Positions 26,566 to 35,564 of a DNA stretch of 64,000 bases are shown here, piece after piece. Source of the DNA: Anaerolineaceae bacterium (GTDB lineage Bacteria > Chloroflexota > Anaerolineae > Anaerolineales > Anaerolineaceae); NCBI GenBank assembly GCA_030653365.1, contig JAURZL010000007.1, forward strand, positions 498,011-562,010, in the 5' to 3' direction. Position numbers and translations under genes: made by a program. Positions within the stretch are counted from its first letter, which is position 1. Every line of letters starts with the position of its first letter. The notes beneath the pieces are model-generated. The model worked only from the letters and a program-made list of their open reading frames with translations. It was not told the origin of the DNA and did not search any database.

Positions 26566-29500
26566 TTAAGATAAAAGATCTTCAGCTTTAGAATATGCAT
26601 CTAAGGCATTTTGAAGCTGATTATCTTTTAAGAATGCATCACCAAGCGCTTGCCATAAATTGATATCGATAGGATATTGATGATTGAGAGCCGTTTGAAT
26701 ATCAAGAATAATATTTTCCAGATAAAGACCATCTTTGATAAAGCTATTATAAATATCAATAGATCGATCCAAATCTCCGCTGTATAGTAATTTTTTCGCC
26801 TCGTCAATTTTTTCTAAGTTTCCAGGCTCATCAATGACAGGAATTATTTCATCGACAGTTTCAATATTTTGTGAACTTTCATCGATAAAACCTGATTTGA
26901 TTACCTGGCTGGATGTTTCGATTTCAAGAATTGAATCGCTTTCAATCGGGAGATCATCAATGAAATCATCAACAGTTTGTAATTCCACAAAATCTGATTT
27001 TTCTTCAAGTAATTCAGGTTCAAGAGGGACGATTGTTTCTTCTGGTTGGGTTAATTCGGGGATCTCATTTTCCAACTCGTCAATTTCCAATTCATTGACA
27101 GGTTCTTCAATTTCAGAAATTTGATCAGGAAGTTTAATTTTTTCTTTAACGTCTATGAGATCTTCAAGCTCAGGTGTTTGATAAAGGTTTTCTTCTGGTT
27201 CTTCGGCTTTTATTTCCGACTCAAATTCCAAATCATTTTCTTTGGTTTCATCAAGAAAAACTTCATCTTCATCTAATGATAATTCGTCAATAATCTCTTT
27301 CTCACCTTCAATCACTACGTCTGAAGTTTCTATCTCTAATTCTTTTAACCAACTGGGAGTAGAATCAAAATCATCGGAAATTTCTTCTGATAATTGTGTT
27401 TCTTCTGAAATCCAATCTGGAGGAGATTCGAATCGGTCTTCTGGTTTGCTGATTAATGTCGCTTCTTCAGCACCTTGTTTTGCTGCTAAACCTTCCATCC
27501 ATGCTAATGCTGAATCCAAATCAGATGTTTCGGATTTAGAAGTAGGTTGAATTTCTTCCAGTTCGTCCGAAACATCACCAATTTCGAATTGGGTACTTTC
27601 CATTGACAAAGCAATTTCTTCCGTTTCCTCTACTTTTTTCTCACTTAATATAAGATTTTCAAGACTGGATAATGTTTCTTCAGCCAATTTTTCTTCAATT
27701 TCATCTGAATCGACACTTACTACATCCCTTACTTCTTCAATTGCTTCATCGATCCCTTTTTCTTTTACTCCACTTCTTAATTCTTCACTTATTTCCTGAT
27801 CATAATTTACTTCTACTGGATGATCATCACTTTCGTCGAAAGTAATTTTGATATCATCCATATCTTGATCAGAATCTTCAATCGAAGAAGATAACCAATC
27901 AGGCAGATTTTCATCTAATTTTTCAGATGAGAATGGAGTTTGTTGGTCATCGTTATTGATTACTGACTTGATCCAATCTGGAATTTCTTCTTTAATCTCA
28001 TCTAATCCACCAAAACCAACAATCTCTCCATCTTTCTCTTGATCCACTAACAACGAACTTAACCAGGCATCATCGACTTCTGCTTCTTGATCTTTTGATT
28101 CCTCTTGTCCATTTTCGAGATCAGAAATTATTTGATCGATTGATAGTTTATCTTTATCAGGATCTAAATACTCTTCGGATTCCCCTTGTTCAACTAAATC
28201 AGGTACTTGATCATTAATATCCCTTTCAGTCAAATTCTTGATCGAATCAAAATCATACGTTTGTGTTTCGCCTTCAATAACTTTATCGAGTATTGAAGGA
28301 ATCGCATCATTGTCTGTCCAGTCCAAATCTTTTTCATCATCCAAAGTTAGAATTGGTTGGTCTGATAGATCTTTAAATTTATCAAAGGGTAACTTTGTTT
28401 CATCTTCAAATTCATTTTTCCACTGGGCTTTCGTATTTTCCAAATTAGAAATTGGGTCCTTCGATTCAATATTGTCAAACAACTCCTCTAAATTTTTTAA
28501 TCCGAATTCTTCCTCATCTGAATCGTCAAGGTTTTCTTCTTTTGGAGCGATTTCTCTTATCCAGGCAGGTAACTCAGCGGGTTCAATTTCATCTTCTATT
28601 TCCTTGATTTCTTCGTTTTGATCTTCTTTCGGTGAATCGGGAAGGGGAATGTTAAAACCTTTTTGAAGATTATCATCCGCTTCTGAGGAAATTTCCCAGC
28701 CTGCGTCTTTAATCCAATCAGGAATAGCGGTAATTTCTTCCCCACGAGATGATTCCGTTGTAATCTGGTCCACGATATCCTCTTGATTGTTCTCAACAAT
28801 TTCTTTAATATTAGAAATCGTTTCCTCTAATTTCTCAGGCTCATCACTTAATTCTTCTTTTGTTTTTGGAGAATCTGAAGTTAGATTTTCCGGATCCTCA
28901 AGCCAACTTACAAAATCCTCTCCTGGAGATTGTTTGGAATCCATAGCCAAGCCAATGGACTGTATCCAGTCTGGTTGCTCATAAGAGGTCGACATTGGAT
29001 CCCATTCTAAATATTCAACCATGATTTTTGTATCGCTAACTTCGGATGTTAGTTGTATTTTTTCATCTGTAAATTGAAAATATGGATCAAGGTCAATTAC
29101 ACGTTGTCTGAATATTTTTTCATCTTCTTCACGGGTTGTACCCGGAAGGATTTCAGTAAGGATTTTATTGGCTTCGTAACAGTAAGGTAATTTACTGATT
29201 AATTTAGAACATGTTTCTGTCGCTTCCACTTTTTGTCCTAAAAGATAATAAATTCTAGCCAAAATCACTTCAAGATCAACACGATTAGGATCTTCGGATA
29301 AAGCCGCCCAAATCTCAGCAATCGCCTGATTAAATAATTCGCCTCGGGTGTACATTCTGACAAGCGCACCCCTGGTTAATCGAATTTTTGGCGGAGCGAC
29401 TCCATCACGGTTTGTATATAACCTTCGTAATTCATCCTGAACTGCTTTATTTGAAGGTTGAACTTCAAATGCTCTTTCCATATGCCAAATAGCTGCGTCG

Positions 29501-29769
29501 AGGTTATTTTCATCTTCACGAATTATGGACATCCCAATCTGGGAGATAAAGTCATCTGGCACAGAAGATAACACTCGTTGAAAGATATCTGAAGCATCGC
29601 CATATTTTTGTTTTTCAAGTAATGCTTTTCCTAAAAGTCTATAGCTGTCAATGTGTTTAGGATAAATTTTAAGTATATGTTTACTGTGAGCAATAGCTTG
29701 ATCGATTTCACCATTTTCGATCTGATTTTCAATTTTTCGGATATATTCTCGTAAAGAAATGTTTGCCAT
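26566..29769 (-). CDS. Very acidic tetratricopeptide-repeat protein with P-x-W motifs
   Basis: 1067 residues, no signal peptide or membrane helix. TPR-like repeats occupy about 1-230 and the last 100 residues (LWQALGDAFLKDNQLQNALDAY). The long middle part is dominated by Glu, Asp and Ser, probably disordered, and contains seven short motifs of the form P-[DAS]-W-[IL] (PDWI, PAWI, PDWL, PSWL) plus related AWL/SWL/AWM forms. Such regularly spaced aromatic motifs in a disordered acidic chain look like docking sites. The function is unknown. GGGAGG lies 6 nt before the ATG. ndk follows 17 bp downstream. Confidence 0.85.
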   Translation of the reverse strand: MANISLREYIRKIENQIENGEIDQAIAHSKHILKIYPKHIDSYRLLGKALLEKQKYGDASDIFQRVLSSVPDDFISQIGMSIIREDENNLDAAIWHMERAFEVQPSNKAVQDELRRLYTNRDGVAPPKIRLTRGALVRMYTRGELFNQAIAEIWAALSEDPNRVDLEVILARIYYLLGQKVEATETCSKLISKLPYCYEANKILTEILPGTTREEDEKIFRQRVIDLDPYFQFTDEKIQLTSEVSDTKIMVEYLEWDPMSTSYEQPDWIQSIGLAMDSKQSPGEDFVSWLEDPENLTSDSPKTKEELSDEPEKLEETISNIKEIVENNQEDIVDQITTESSRGEEITAIPDWIKDAGWEISSEADDNLQKGFNIPLPDSPKEDQNEEIKEIEDEIEPAELPAWIREIAPKEENLDDSDEEEFGLKNLEELFDNIESKDPISNLENTKAQWKNEFEDETKLPFDKFKDLSDQPILTLDDEKDLDWTDNDAIPSILDKVIEGETQTYDFDSIKNLTERDINDQVPDLVEQGESEEYLDPDKDKLSIDQIISDLENGQEESKDQEAEVDDAWLSSLLVDQEKDGEIVGFGGLDEIKEEIPDWIKSVINNDDQQTPFSSEKLDENLPDWLSSSIEDSDQDMDDIKITFDESDDHPVEVNYDQEISEELRSGVKEKGIDEAIEEVRDVVSVDSDEIEEKLAEETLSSLENLILSEKKVEETEEIALSMESTQFEIGDVSDELEEIQPTSKSETSDLDSALAWMEGLAAKQGAEEATLISKPEDRFESPPDWISEETQLSEEISDDFDSTPSWLKELEIETSDVVIEGEKEIIDELSLDEDEVFLDETKENDLEFESEIKAEEPEENLYQTPELEDLIDVKEKIKLPDQISEIEEPVNELEIDELENEIPELTQPEETIVPLEPELLEEKSDFVELQTVDDFIDDLPIESDSILEIETSSQVIKSGFIDESSQNIETVDEIIPVIDEPGNLEKIDEAKKLLYSGDLDRSIDIYNSFIKDGLYLENIILDIQTALNHQYPIDINLWQALGDAFLKDNQLQNALDAYSKAEDLLS

Positions 29770-29786
29770 ATGAACCTCCCAGAAAT

Positions 29787-29815
29787 AGTATGCAACATCT
29801 TATTTAATTTCGCAA
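29787..29815 (-). promoter_or_regulatory. Predicted promoter of the TPR-ndk operon
   Basis: Minus strand TTGCGA (29815-29810), 17-bp spacer, CATACT (29792-29787), placing the start about 10 nt before the Shine-Dalgarno. Confidence 0.45.
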
Positions 29816-29873
29816 GTACTATGGAAATCGAAAATTAAATATATATGAAGATAAAACCTGACAGGTAAGAGAA

Positions 29874-31103
29874 TTAATCTCCTAAATAGTCTCGAAGCTT
29901 TCTGCGGATAACAGGATGCCGTAATCGACTCAAAGCCTGAGCTTCGATTTGCCTTACTCTTTCACGTGTAACACCCATCTTTCGTCCAACTTCTTCCAAG
30001 GTATATGCCTGTCCATCTAATAATCCATATCGCAATTGAAGAATTCTAACTTCACGTGGTGGCAGACCATTCAAAACTTCTTCTAAATGTTCCTTAAGTA
30101 AATTATAGGTTGCTGTGTCATCCGGTGGAGGTGCCTCATCATCTTCAATAAAATCACCCAGGACTGAATCTTCTTCATCATCTGTTGGCGTTTCCAACGA
30201 GAGAGGTCTTCTTGCCACTTGAATCATATTTTCTACTTTTTTCGGTGGGACATCTAAAGCCTCAGCAAGTTCTTCAACACTTGGTTCTCTACCCAGCTTT
30301 TGCGTTAATTGGTGTTGTATTCGTAATAATTTGTTTATTTGATCACCCATGTGTACGGGAACGCGAATCGTTCTCCCCTGGTCTGCTATTGCTCTGGTTA
30401 CAGCTTGGCGAATCCACCAGGTAGCGTAGGTAGAAAACTTATGTCCACGACGATAATCAAATTTCTTTGTTGCACGAATCAGTCCTATGTTTCCTTCCTG
30501 AATTAAATCCAAAAAAGGAACACCTCGTCCCATGTATTTTTTTGCAACACTGATCACAAGGCGGGAGTTTGCAGTGATTAAGTGTTCACGTCCATCCCAA
30601 CCATCTTCGATTAATTTTCTAAGTTCAAATCGACGATGATCAGTCGTATTTCCCTTTGCCAATTCTTCACGTGCAATTCTTCCACGTTCTATTCTTTGAG
30701 CAAGTTCAACTTCTTCTTCAGCTGTTAATAAAGGAACCCGACTGACTTCTTTAAGATAAAGGCCGATTGTATCATCTGTATCAATGTTTTCTAGATCATC
30801 AAATACAAGTTTTACAGTATCCTCTTCTTCTATTTCTTTTTCGTCAAGATCCAGTTCTAAATCATCTTCAGCAGGTCCGTCTAAAGGAGTTTCATCTTCT
30901 ACATACGGAATACCAGCACTCATTAATGCTGCAAATGCCTCTTCTAATTGTTCAACATCTTGTTCTGCTTCAGGAAAAAAATGTAGAATATCATCAATTG
31001 TGACATAAGACTTTTGACGTCCCAGTTCAATTAATCTGGCTATCGCAGGATATTCATTTAATTCTTCATTGTCATCATCTACAACATTCAGGAATTTATC
31101 CAT
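29874..31103 (-). CDS. rpoD: Primary RNA polymerase sigma factor (sigma-70/SigA)
   Basis: 409 residues. A short region 1.1-like N-terminus and an acidic stretch (about 60-95) precede region 1.2 ([17 protein letters not shown]), region 2 ([40 protein letters not shown]), region 3, and region 4 with the helix-turn-helix [19 protein letters not shown]. This is a housekeeping sigma that reads TTGACA/TATAAT promoters, in line with the promoter hexamers seen throughout the window. A weak GAGG lies well upstream of the ATG. It is monocistronic and preceded by a 534-bp gene-free region. Confidence 0.95.
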   Translation of the reverse strand: MDKFLNVVDDDNEELNEYPAIARLIELGRQKSYVTIDDILHFFPEAEQDVEQLEEAFAALMSAGIPYVEDETPLDGPAEDDLELDLDEKEIEEEDTVKLVFDDLENIDTDDTIGLYLKEVSRVPLLTAEEEVELAQRIERGRIAREELAKGNTTDHRRFELRKLIEDGWDGREHLITANSRLVISVAKKYMGRGVPFLDLIQEGNIGLIRATKKFDYRRGHKFSTYATWWIRQAVTRAIADQGRTIRVPVHMGDQINKLLRIQHQLTQKLGREPSVEELAEALDVPPKKVENMIQVARRPLSLETPTDDEEDSVLGDFIEDDEAPPPDDTATYNLLKEHLEEVLNGLPPREVRILQLRYGLLDGQAYTLEEVGRKMGVTRERVRQIEAQALSRLRHPVIRRKLRDYLGD

Positions 31104-31181
31104 ACTTTAAACTACTACCTCATAGTATCAAATACAAAAGACCACAGGTCTATGTTATCTAAATAATCGTACGTATTCTTC

Positions 31182-31210
31182 AGCATACACTTTTTCAAAC
31201 TTAAATTCAA
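31182..31210 (-). promoter_or_regulatory. Predicted promoter of rpoD
   Basis: Minus strand TTGAAT (31210-31205), 17-bp spacer, TATGCT (31187-31182). The leader would be about 70 nt and contain the AGACC/GGTCT dyad. Confidence 0.45.
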
Positions 31211-31245
31211 TAGTAAAAGAATTAGAAAAAAATGGCTGTGCGTAC

Positions 31246-31272
31246 AAACGAGCGGAATATTTCCGCTCGTTT
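31246..31272. terminator. Strong perfect hairpin in the rpoD-hppA gap
   Basis: 12-bp arms AAACGAGCGGAA (31246-31257) and TTCCGCTCGTTT (31261-31272) with a 3-nt loop. No gene ends here. Neither side has a classical long T-run directly after the stem. It could end a minus-strand RNA that carries element copy C. Confidence 0.4.
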
Positions 31273-31387
31273 AAATATTCTCATTGGTTTAGTAAGTAAG
31301 ATATTACAACAAATGAGATATGAAGTCAACCAGTTATTTGTGAATTATCTCATTAATTAGATTAGAATTTATTAAGATTTTAATTCA

Positions 31388-31470
31388 CCTTTTTATCTTC
31401 GTAGTAATGGTGGTTTTGGGGGAATTTCTTCCCAAAAACAACCATCATCCCTGGTTTATTGAGATGATAC
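31388..31470 (-). ncRNA. Copy C of the structured intergenic element
   Basis: Read on the minus strand: GTATCATCTCAATAAA (31470-31455), GGGA, a long hairpin made by 31445-31431 and 31420-31407 with 13 of 15 pairs formed, and the 3' box GAAGATAAAAAGG (31400-31388). The 16-base 5' box is identical to copy A, while the hairpin sequence differs and keeps its pairing. It points toward rpoD, about 280 nt away. Confidence 0.5.
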
Positions 31471-31535
31471 GTTTTAATGAACAGATGAAATATGGCAAAT
31501 ATTATTTTCTATAAATTATTTGTTTGATTTTTCAT

Positions 31536-31563
31536 TTGACACATATATTAACGGTATTAAAAT
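31536..31563 (+). promoter_or_regulatory. Predicted promoter of hppA
   Basis: A perfect TTGACA (31536-31541), 16-bp spacer, TAAAAT (31558-31563). Confidence 0.6.
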
Positions 31564-31637
31564 AGTCTTTTGGGGTGTAGGTTCACAATTGAATAGTATC
31601 GCTCAAATCCAATTTTTATTAATCCTCAGGAGGTAAT

Positions 31638-33941
31638 ATGAATATTTTTGGTCTTGCCCGACATGGATTCAATACTTTTGAACAAATCTCCATGATTGGA
31701 ATTATTGTTGTGGCATTAATTAGCCTGGTATATGCTTACTTGTTACGGGAACATGTTTTGAAAAAAGACAAGGGAACCGAGAAAATGCAAGAAGTATGGA
31801 ATGCAATCCGTGTTGGGGCTGATAGCTACCTTTCACGTCAGTTGCGAACAATTATCGCCTCAATCGTAATTTTGACAGTTGTTTTATTCTTCAGCGTTTA
31901 TGTGGTTCCACCCAGTCTCGAAGCACAGGAAGAATTTGCAGGCCGAAATGTTCGAATGATTATTGCCATTGGAAGAACAGTGGCGTTTATCGTAGGTGCT
32001 ACATTTTCCATCTTGGTCGGTCAAATGGGAATGCGTATGGCGATTCAGGCATCCGTAAGAGCTGCTTCAGCTGCTAGAAACAGTTTAAATGAATCACTTT
32101 CCATCGCATATTATTCAGGAACTTATACTGGAATGTTAACGGATGGATTAGGGCTTTTAGGCGGAACCATTATCTTTATGATTTTTGGGAAAGCAGCACC
32201 TGATGCATTGTTGGGTTTTGGTTTTGGTGGCACATTGGTTGCTTTATTTATGCGGGTTGGTGGAGGAATTTACACAAAAGCTGCCGATGTAGGTGCAGAT
32301 CTTGTTGGTAAAGTTGAGCAAGATATACCTGAAGATGATCCACGCAATGCTGCTGTTATTGCTGATCTTGTTGGGGATAATGTTGGTGATTGTGCTGGAA
32401 TGGCAGCTGATATTTTTGAGAGCTACGAAGTCACAATCGTTTCTTCCTTGATTTTAGGAATTGTGCTTGTATCTCTCACTGGAGAAATGAAATGGATTGT
32501 TTATCCATTAATAATTCGGGCTATTGGCGTAATAAGCTCAATAATGGGTACTTTTGCTGTGCCGATCTGGATGAAATTTCCAATTAAATTCTTGAGAGCT
32601 CATGATTCAGAAGAGGCAATGTTCCGCTCTTATGAAGTTTCAAGCTTCAATACAATTATATGGTCATTCGTGGTTGCGATCATTTATGCCGGGGATTGGC
32701 GCTTAGGAATGCTTACCACAATTGGTGTTGGCTTGGCTGTTGCTTTTAATCCATTAACTTCATATTTCACATCAACAAAGAAGCCACCTGTAAAGGAAAT
32801 TGTGAAATCGGCAGATACTGGAAGCGCAACCCTCATTCTTTCCGGTCTTTCTGTAGGAATGGAATCAAGTGTGTGGGCATTAATCGTAATATCTATCAGC
32901 TTCATCTTTGCATTGTTATTATTCAATGCAGAAGCTCCAATTTATGTTATGTATGCAGTTTCAATGATTGGTATTGGGATGCTCAGCCATACAGGAAATA
33001 ATGTTGCGATGGATTCTTTTGGTCCAATTTCTGATAATGCCAATGGCATCGGTGAAATGGCCTGGCATGGAATGGAAGACGACGAGACCAAAGAAGCTCG
33101 TCAAATCATGGCTGATCTTGATGCTGTTGGAAATACTACAAAGGCGATTACCAAAGGAATTGCGATTGCTTCGGCGGTCATTGCAGCTGTAAGTCTATTT
33201 GCTTCCTATATGATCGATGTTGGACGCGTCCAACTTCAGCTTAATGTTCCGGTTATCGATTCCATAAGAATATCAGAAACGAATGTTTTTGTAGGTCTGC
33301 TGATTGGTGGAGCACTTCCATGGTTATTCAGTGCGTTAAATATCAGGGCTGTAAGCCGAGCTGCTGGTCAGGTAGTAGATGAAGTTCGTCGCCAATTCAG
33401 AATTCCTGGTGTGATGGAAGGGACTGTAAAACCAGATTATGCCAAGGTTGTAGGAATTTCAACGGAGTCAGCACAAAAAGAGTTGGTTCCGATTGCATTA
33501 TTGGCAGTAATTATTCCATTAATCGTCGGAATGGTTCTTCAAGTAGAGGCTTTAGGTGGATTTTTGGCTGGTGTTATTCTAAGTGGCCAATTATTAGCGG
33601 TATTCTTGTCGAATGCTGGTGGTGCCTGGGATAACGCAAAGAAAACCATTGAAGATGAACCGAGAGATCTGGCAGCAAATACTGGAAAAGGCTCGGAGCG
33701 TCACAAAGCAGGTGTAGTAGGTGATACAGTTGGGGATCCTCTAAAAGACACTGCTGGACCAGCTCTAAATCCAATGATTAAGGTTGTCAATTTAGTTAGT
33801 TTATTAGCTGCCCCAGTGATTGTAAAATATCAAGAACTTGGTATTGTTGGTTGGATCGTTGTTGCTGTCCTGTTTGCTATAGTAACCTGGGCATTTTTAC
33901 AAAGTAAGAAACCTGTGGAAATTAAAAAGAACTTGGACTAA
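31638..33941 (+). CDS. hppA: Membrane-bound proton-translocating pyrophosphatase, K+-independent type
   Basis: Couples PPi hydrolysis to ion pumping across the cytoplasmic membrane. 767 residues with about 16 hydrophobic segments. The catalytic loops are intact: TKAADVGADLVGKVE, DDPRNAAVIADLVGDNVGD, and GDTVGDPLKDTAGPALNPMI near the end. The determinant of K+ dependence reads GNTTKAITKG; Lys here (rather than Ala) is known to mark K+-independent enzymes. AGGAGG lies 5 nt before the ATG. It has its own promoter and terminator, so it is expressed as a single gene. Ion choice (H+ versus Na+) is assigned by the K+-independent class, which is H+-pumping. Confidence 0.95.
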   Translation: MNIFGLARHGFNTFEQISMIGIIVVALISLVYAYLLREHVLKKDKGTEKMQEVWNAIRVGADSYLSRQLRTIIASIVILTVVLFFSVYVVPPSLEAQEEFAGRNVRMIIAIGRTVAFIVGATFSILVGQMGMRMAIQASVRAASAARNSLNESLSIAYYSGTYTGMLTDGLGLLGGTIIFMIFGKAAPDALLGFGFGGTLVALFMRVGGGIYTKAADVGADLVGKVEQDIPEDDPRNAAVIADLVGDNVGDCAGMAADIFESYEVTIVSSLILGIVLVSLTGEMKWIVYPLIIRAIGVISSIMGTFAVPIWMKFPIKFLRAHDSEEAMFRSYEVSSFNTIIWSFVVAIIYAGDWRLGMLTTIGVGLAVAFNPLTSYFTSTKKPPVKEIVKSADTGSATLILSGLSVGMESSVWALIVISISFIFALLLFNAEAPIYVMYAVSMIGIGMLSHTGNNVAMDSFGPISDNANGIGEMAWHGMEDDETKEARQIMADLDAVGNTTKAITKGIAIASAVIAAVSLFASYMIDVGRVQLQLNVPVIDSIRISETNVFVGLLIGGALPWLFSALNIRAVSRAAGQVVDEVRRQFRIPGVMEGTVKPDYAKVVGISTESAQKELVPIALLAVIIPLIVGMVLQVEALGGFLAGVILSGQLLAVFLSNAGGAWDNAKKTIEDEPRDLAANTGKGSERHKAGVVGDTVGDPLKDTAGPALNPMIKVVNLVSLLAAPVIVKYQELGIVGWIVVAVLFAIVTWAFLQSKKPVEIKKNLD

Positions 33942-33958
33942 AACGTCGAATAAACAAT

Positions 33959-34000
33959 AAAACGGAGAAGGATTAGTCAACTCAAACCTTCTCTGTTTTT
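33959..34000 (+). terminator. Intrinsic terminator of hppA
   Basis: 13-bp arms (33959-33971 and 33987-33999) with one G-T pair enclose a 15-nt loop, followed by a T-rich run. It starts 18 nt after the stop codon. Confidence 0.7.
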
Positions 34001-34002
34001 AT

Positions 34003-34668
34003 TTAAATTTCGGAGATCGAAAATGGTAAATTTGAACTTATTTTTGTGATTCTGTTTGTTTCTGGATGTGAAAACTCTAGTGATGCAGCATGCAGCATCA
34101 TTCTTGATACTTGTTTATTCCTAAGCTTTTGATCAGAGCTTAAATCCTTAGCATAAAGGATATCACCCAGGATTGGGAATCCTATATGTGATAACTGAGA
34201 TCGGATTTGATGCGTATAGCCAGTTTTTGGGATTGCTTCAATTAAAGAAATATTTTTTGTAGTATCCACTTCAATTTTTGAAAAATGGGTTGTAGCTGGT
34301 TTTCCTGATTGATGAATAATTGTTCGATGTTTTCGGTCTCCATCAATCAGAAGATGGAGCGTGGGTTCGATGTGATTCCAATCTGGAAAATTGTGAACCA
34401 AAGCGAAATATTTCTTATTGATTAACCTTTTTTCGAATTGCAAATTCAACATTTTGTGAACATCTTTATCCCTGGCAAATATAATCAATCCACTAGTGTC
34501 CTTATCAAGTCGGTGAACTGTCATAATTTCTGGATACACTTTTTTTAATAGTGAGTGAAGATTTTCTTTTTCTTTATCATAACCGTCTGGTATTGTTCGT
34601 AGACCTGAGGGTTTGTTAATGAGTATTACCCAAGAATCAATAAAAACGATAAATTTCGTTATATCCAT
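34003..34668 (-). CDS. RluA-family RNA pseudouridine synthase
   Basis: Converts uridine to pseudouridine in rRNA or tRNA. 221 residues. The catalytic Asp lies in VHRLDKDTSGLIIFARD; downstream are the conserved HQIRSQLSHIGFPILGD and the N-terminal INKPSG motif. There is no S4 domain, so it is a compact RluA/RluC-like enzyme; target positions cannot be deduced. It starts 25 bp after degV on the same strand and is probably co-transcribed. Confidence 0.9.
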   Translation of the reverse strand: MDITKFIVFIDSWVILINKPSGLRTIPDGYDKEKENLHSLLKKVYPEIMTVHRLDKDTSGLIIFARDKDVHKMLNLQFEKRLINKKYFALVHNFPDWNHIEPTLHLLIDGDRKHRTIIHQSGKPATTHFSKIEVDTTKNISLIEAIPKTGYTHQIRSQLSHIGFPILGDILYAKDLSSDQKLRNKQVSRMMLHAASLEFSHPETNRITKISSNLPFSISEI

Positions 34669-34693
34669 TGAAAATCTTTAAAATTTCAATAAG

Positions 34694-35539
34694 TTAATTC
34701 TTGTTAACAAAATAACTTACACCGAGAACACCTGGTCCAGAGTGTGTCAGAAATGCTGGGGGTAATTCGAAAATCTCAATTTGATCAATATCAAGTAATT
34801 TCTTGAAATCTTCTGCCAGCAAATTAGCTTCTTTTTCAGCGGCTCCATGTTGAATGCTAAACATCGAGAATCCATTTTTTTTACAATCTGATAAAACAAT
34901 ATCCTTTAGTCTGGCAATTGCTTTCTTTGATGTTCGTTGGCTTTCAACAGGTTCTACCTGTCCATTTTTTAGGGTTAATAAAGGTTTTACTTGAAGAATG
35001 CTCCCAAATAACATTTTAGCACCACCAATTCTGCCGCCTTTGTATAAATATTCGAGCGTGTCTACAACAAATAGATTTCTTTCTCGCAGTTTAAGGTCTT
35101 CTACTTTTGTGAGAATATCATCACTCGATAATCCATCTTTTGCGTATTGGTTTGCTTTTATTACAATGGATGCTAAAGAAGCACCAACAGCAAATGTATC
35201 AAAGATTTTGATATCAGCATCGGGGTAATCTTGAGCTGCTACTTCAGCACTCCGGAAAGTTCCACTTATTTTGGAAGATGGTGTAAGTACAATTATGGAG
35301 TTTCCAGATTTGATGTGTTTTTCAAAAATAGGGTTATATAAACTGGGAGGTGGTGCAGCAGTTTTAGGAAGAATAGAAGAGGACATCAACTTTTGAAGAA
35401 ATGTTGCAGGATCTAATTCATAATCATCTCGATAAGATTCATCCCCAAAATTAATAATTTGAGGAAAATATTCAATTCCTAGGGATTTTGCTTCCTCAAC
35501 AGGTATACTCGAAGTTGTATCTGCGAAAATTGTAACCAT
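34694..35539 (-). CDS. DegV-family fatty-acid-binding protein
   Basis: 281 residues. DegV/FakB proteins bind a fatty acid and, with FakA kinase, present it for phosphorylation to acyl-phosphate. Typical motifs are IFADTTSSIPVEEA at the N-terminus, TAAPPPSLY near residue 60, LTPSSKISGTF, and VDTLEYLYKGGRIGGAK. No FakA gene is in the window. AAAGG lies 8 nt before the ATG. It follows prs by 25 bp and is followed by the pseudouridine synthase, suggesting a three-gene transcript. Confidence 0.9.
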   Translation of the reverse strand: MVTIFADTTSSIPVEEAKSLGIEYFPQIINFGDESYRDDYELDPATFLQKLMSSSILPKTAAPPPSLYNPIFEKHIKSGNSIIVLTPSSKISGTFRSAEVAAQDYPDADIKIFDTFAVGASLASIVIKANQYAKDGLSSDDILTKVEDLKLRERNLFVVDTLEYLYKGGRIGGAKMLFGSILQVKPLLTLKNGQVEPVESQRTSKKAIARLKDIVLSDCKKNGFSMFSIQHGAAEKEANLLAEDFKKLLDIDQIEIFELPPAFLTHSGPGVLGVSYFVNKN

Positions 35540-35564
35540 AATAACTACCTTTCGTAAAATATAA

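Larger units (their letters stand above)
31104..31637. other. Gene-free divergent region between rpoD and hppA
   Basis: 534 bp without a supportable ORF. It holds, from left to right, a 13-bp dyad AGACC-ACA-GGTCT (31139-31151) in the expected rpoD leader, the rpoD promoter, a perfect 12-bp hairpin, structured element copy C on the minus strand, and the hppA promoter with a leader of about 70 nt. The space is much larger than any other intergenic gap in the window. Confidence 0.7.

Noticed and set aside
26834-28984. Several long open frames opposite the acidic TPR gene
   Set aside because: They are Ser-rich mirror images of the Asp/Glu codons in the real gene, have no ribosome-binding sites and resemble no protein.
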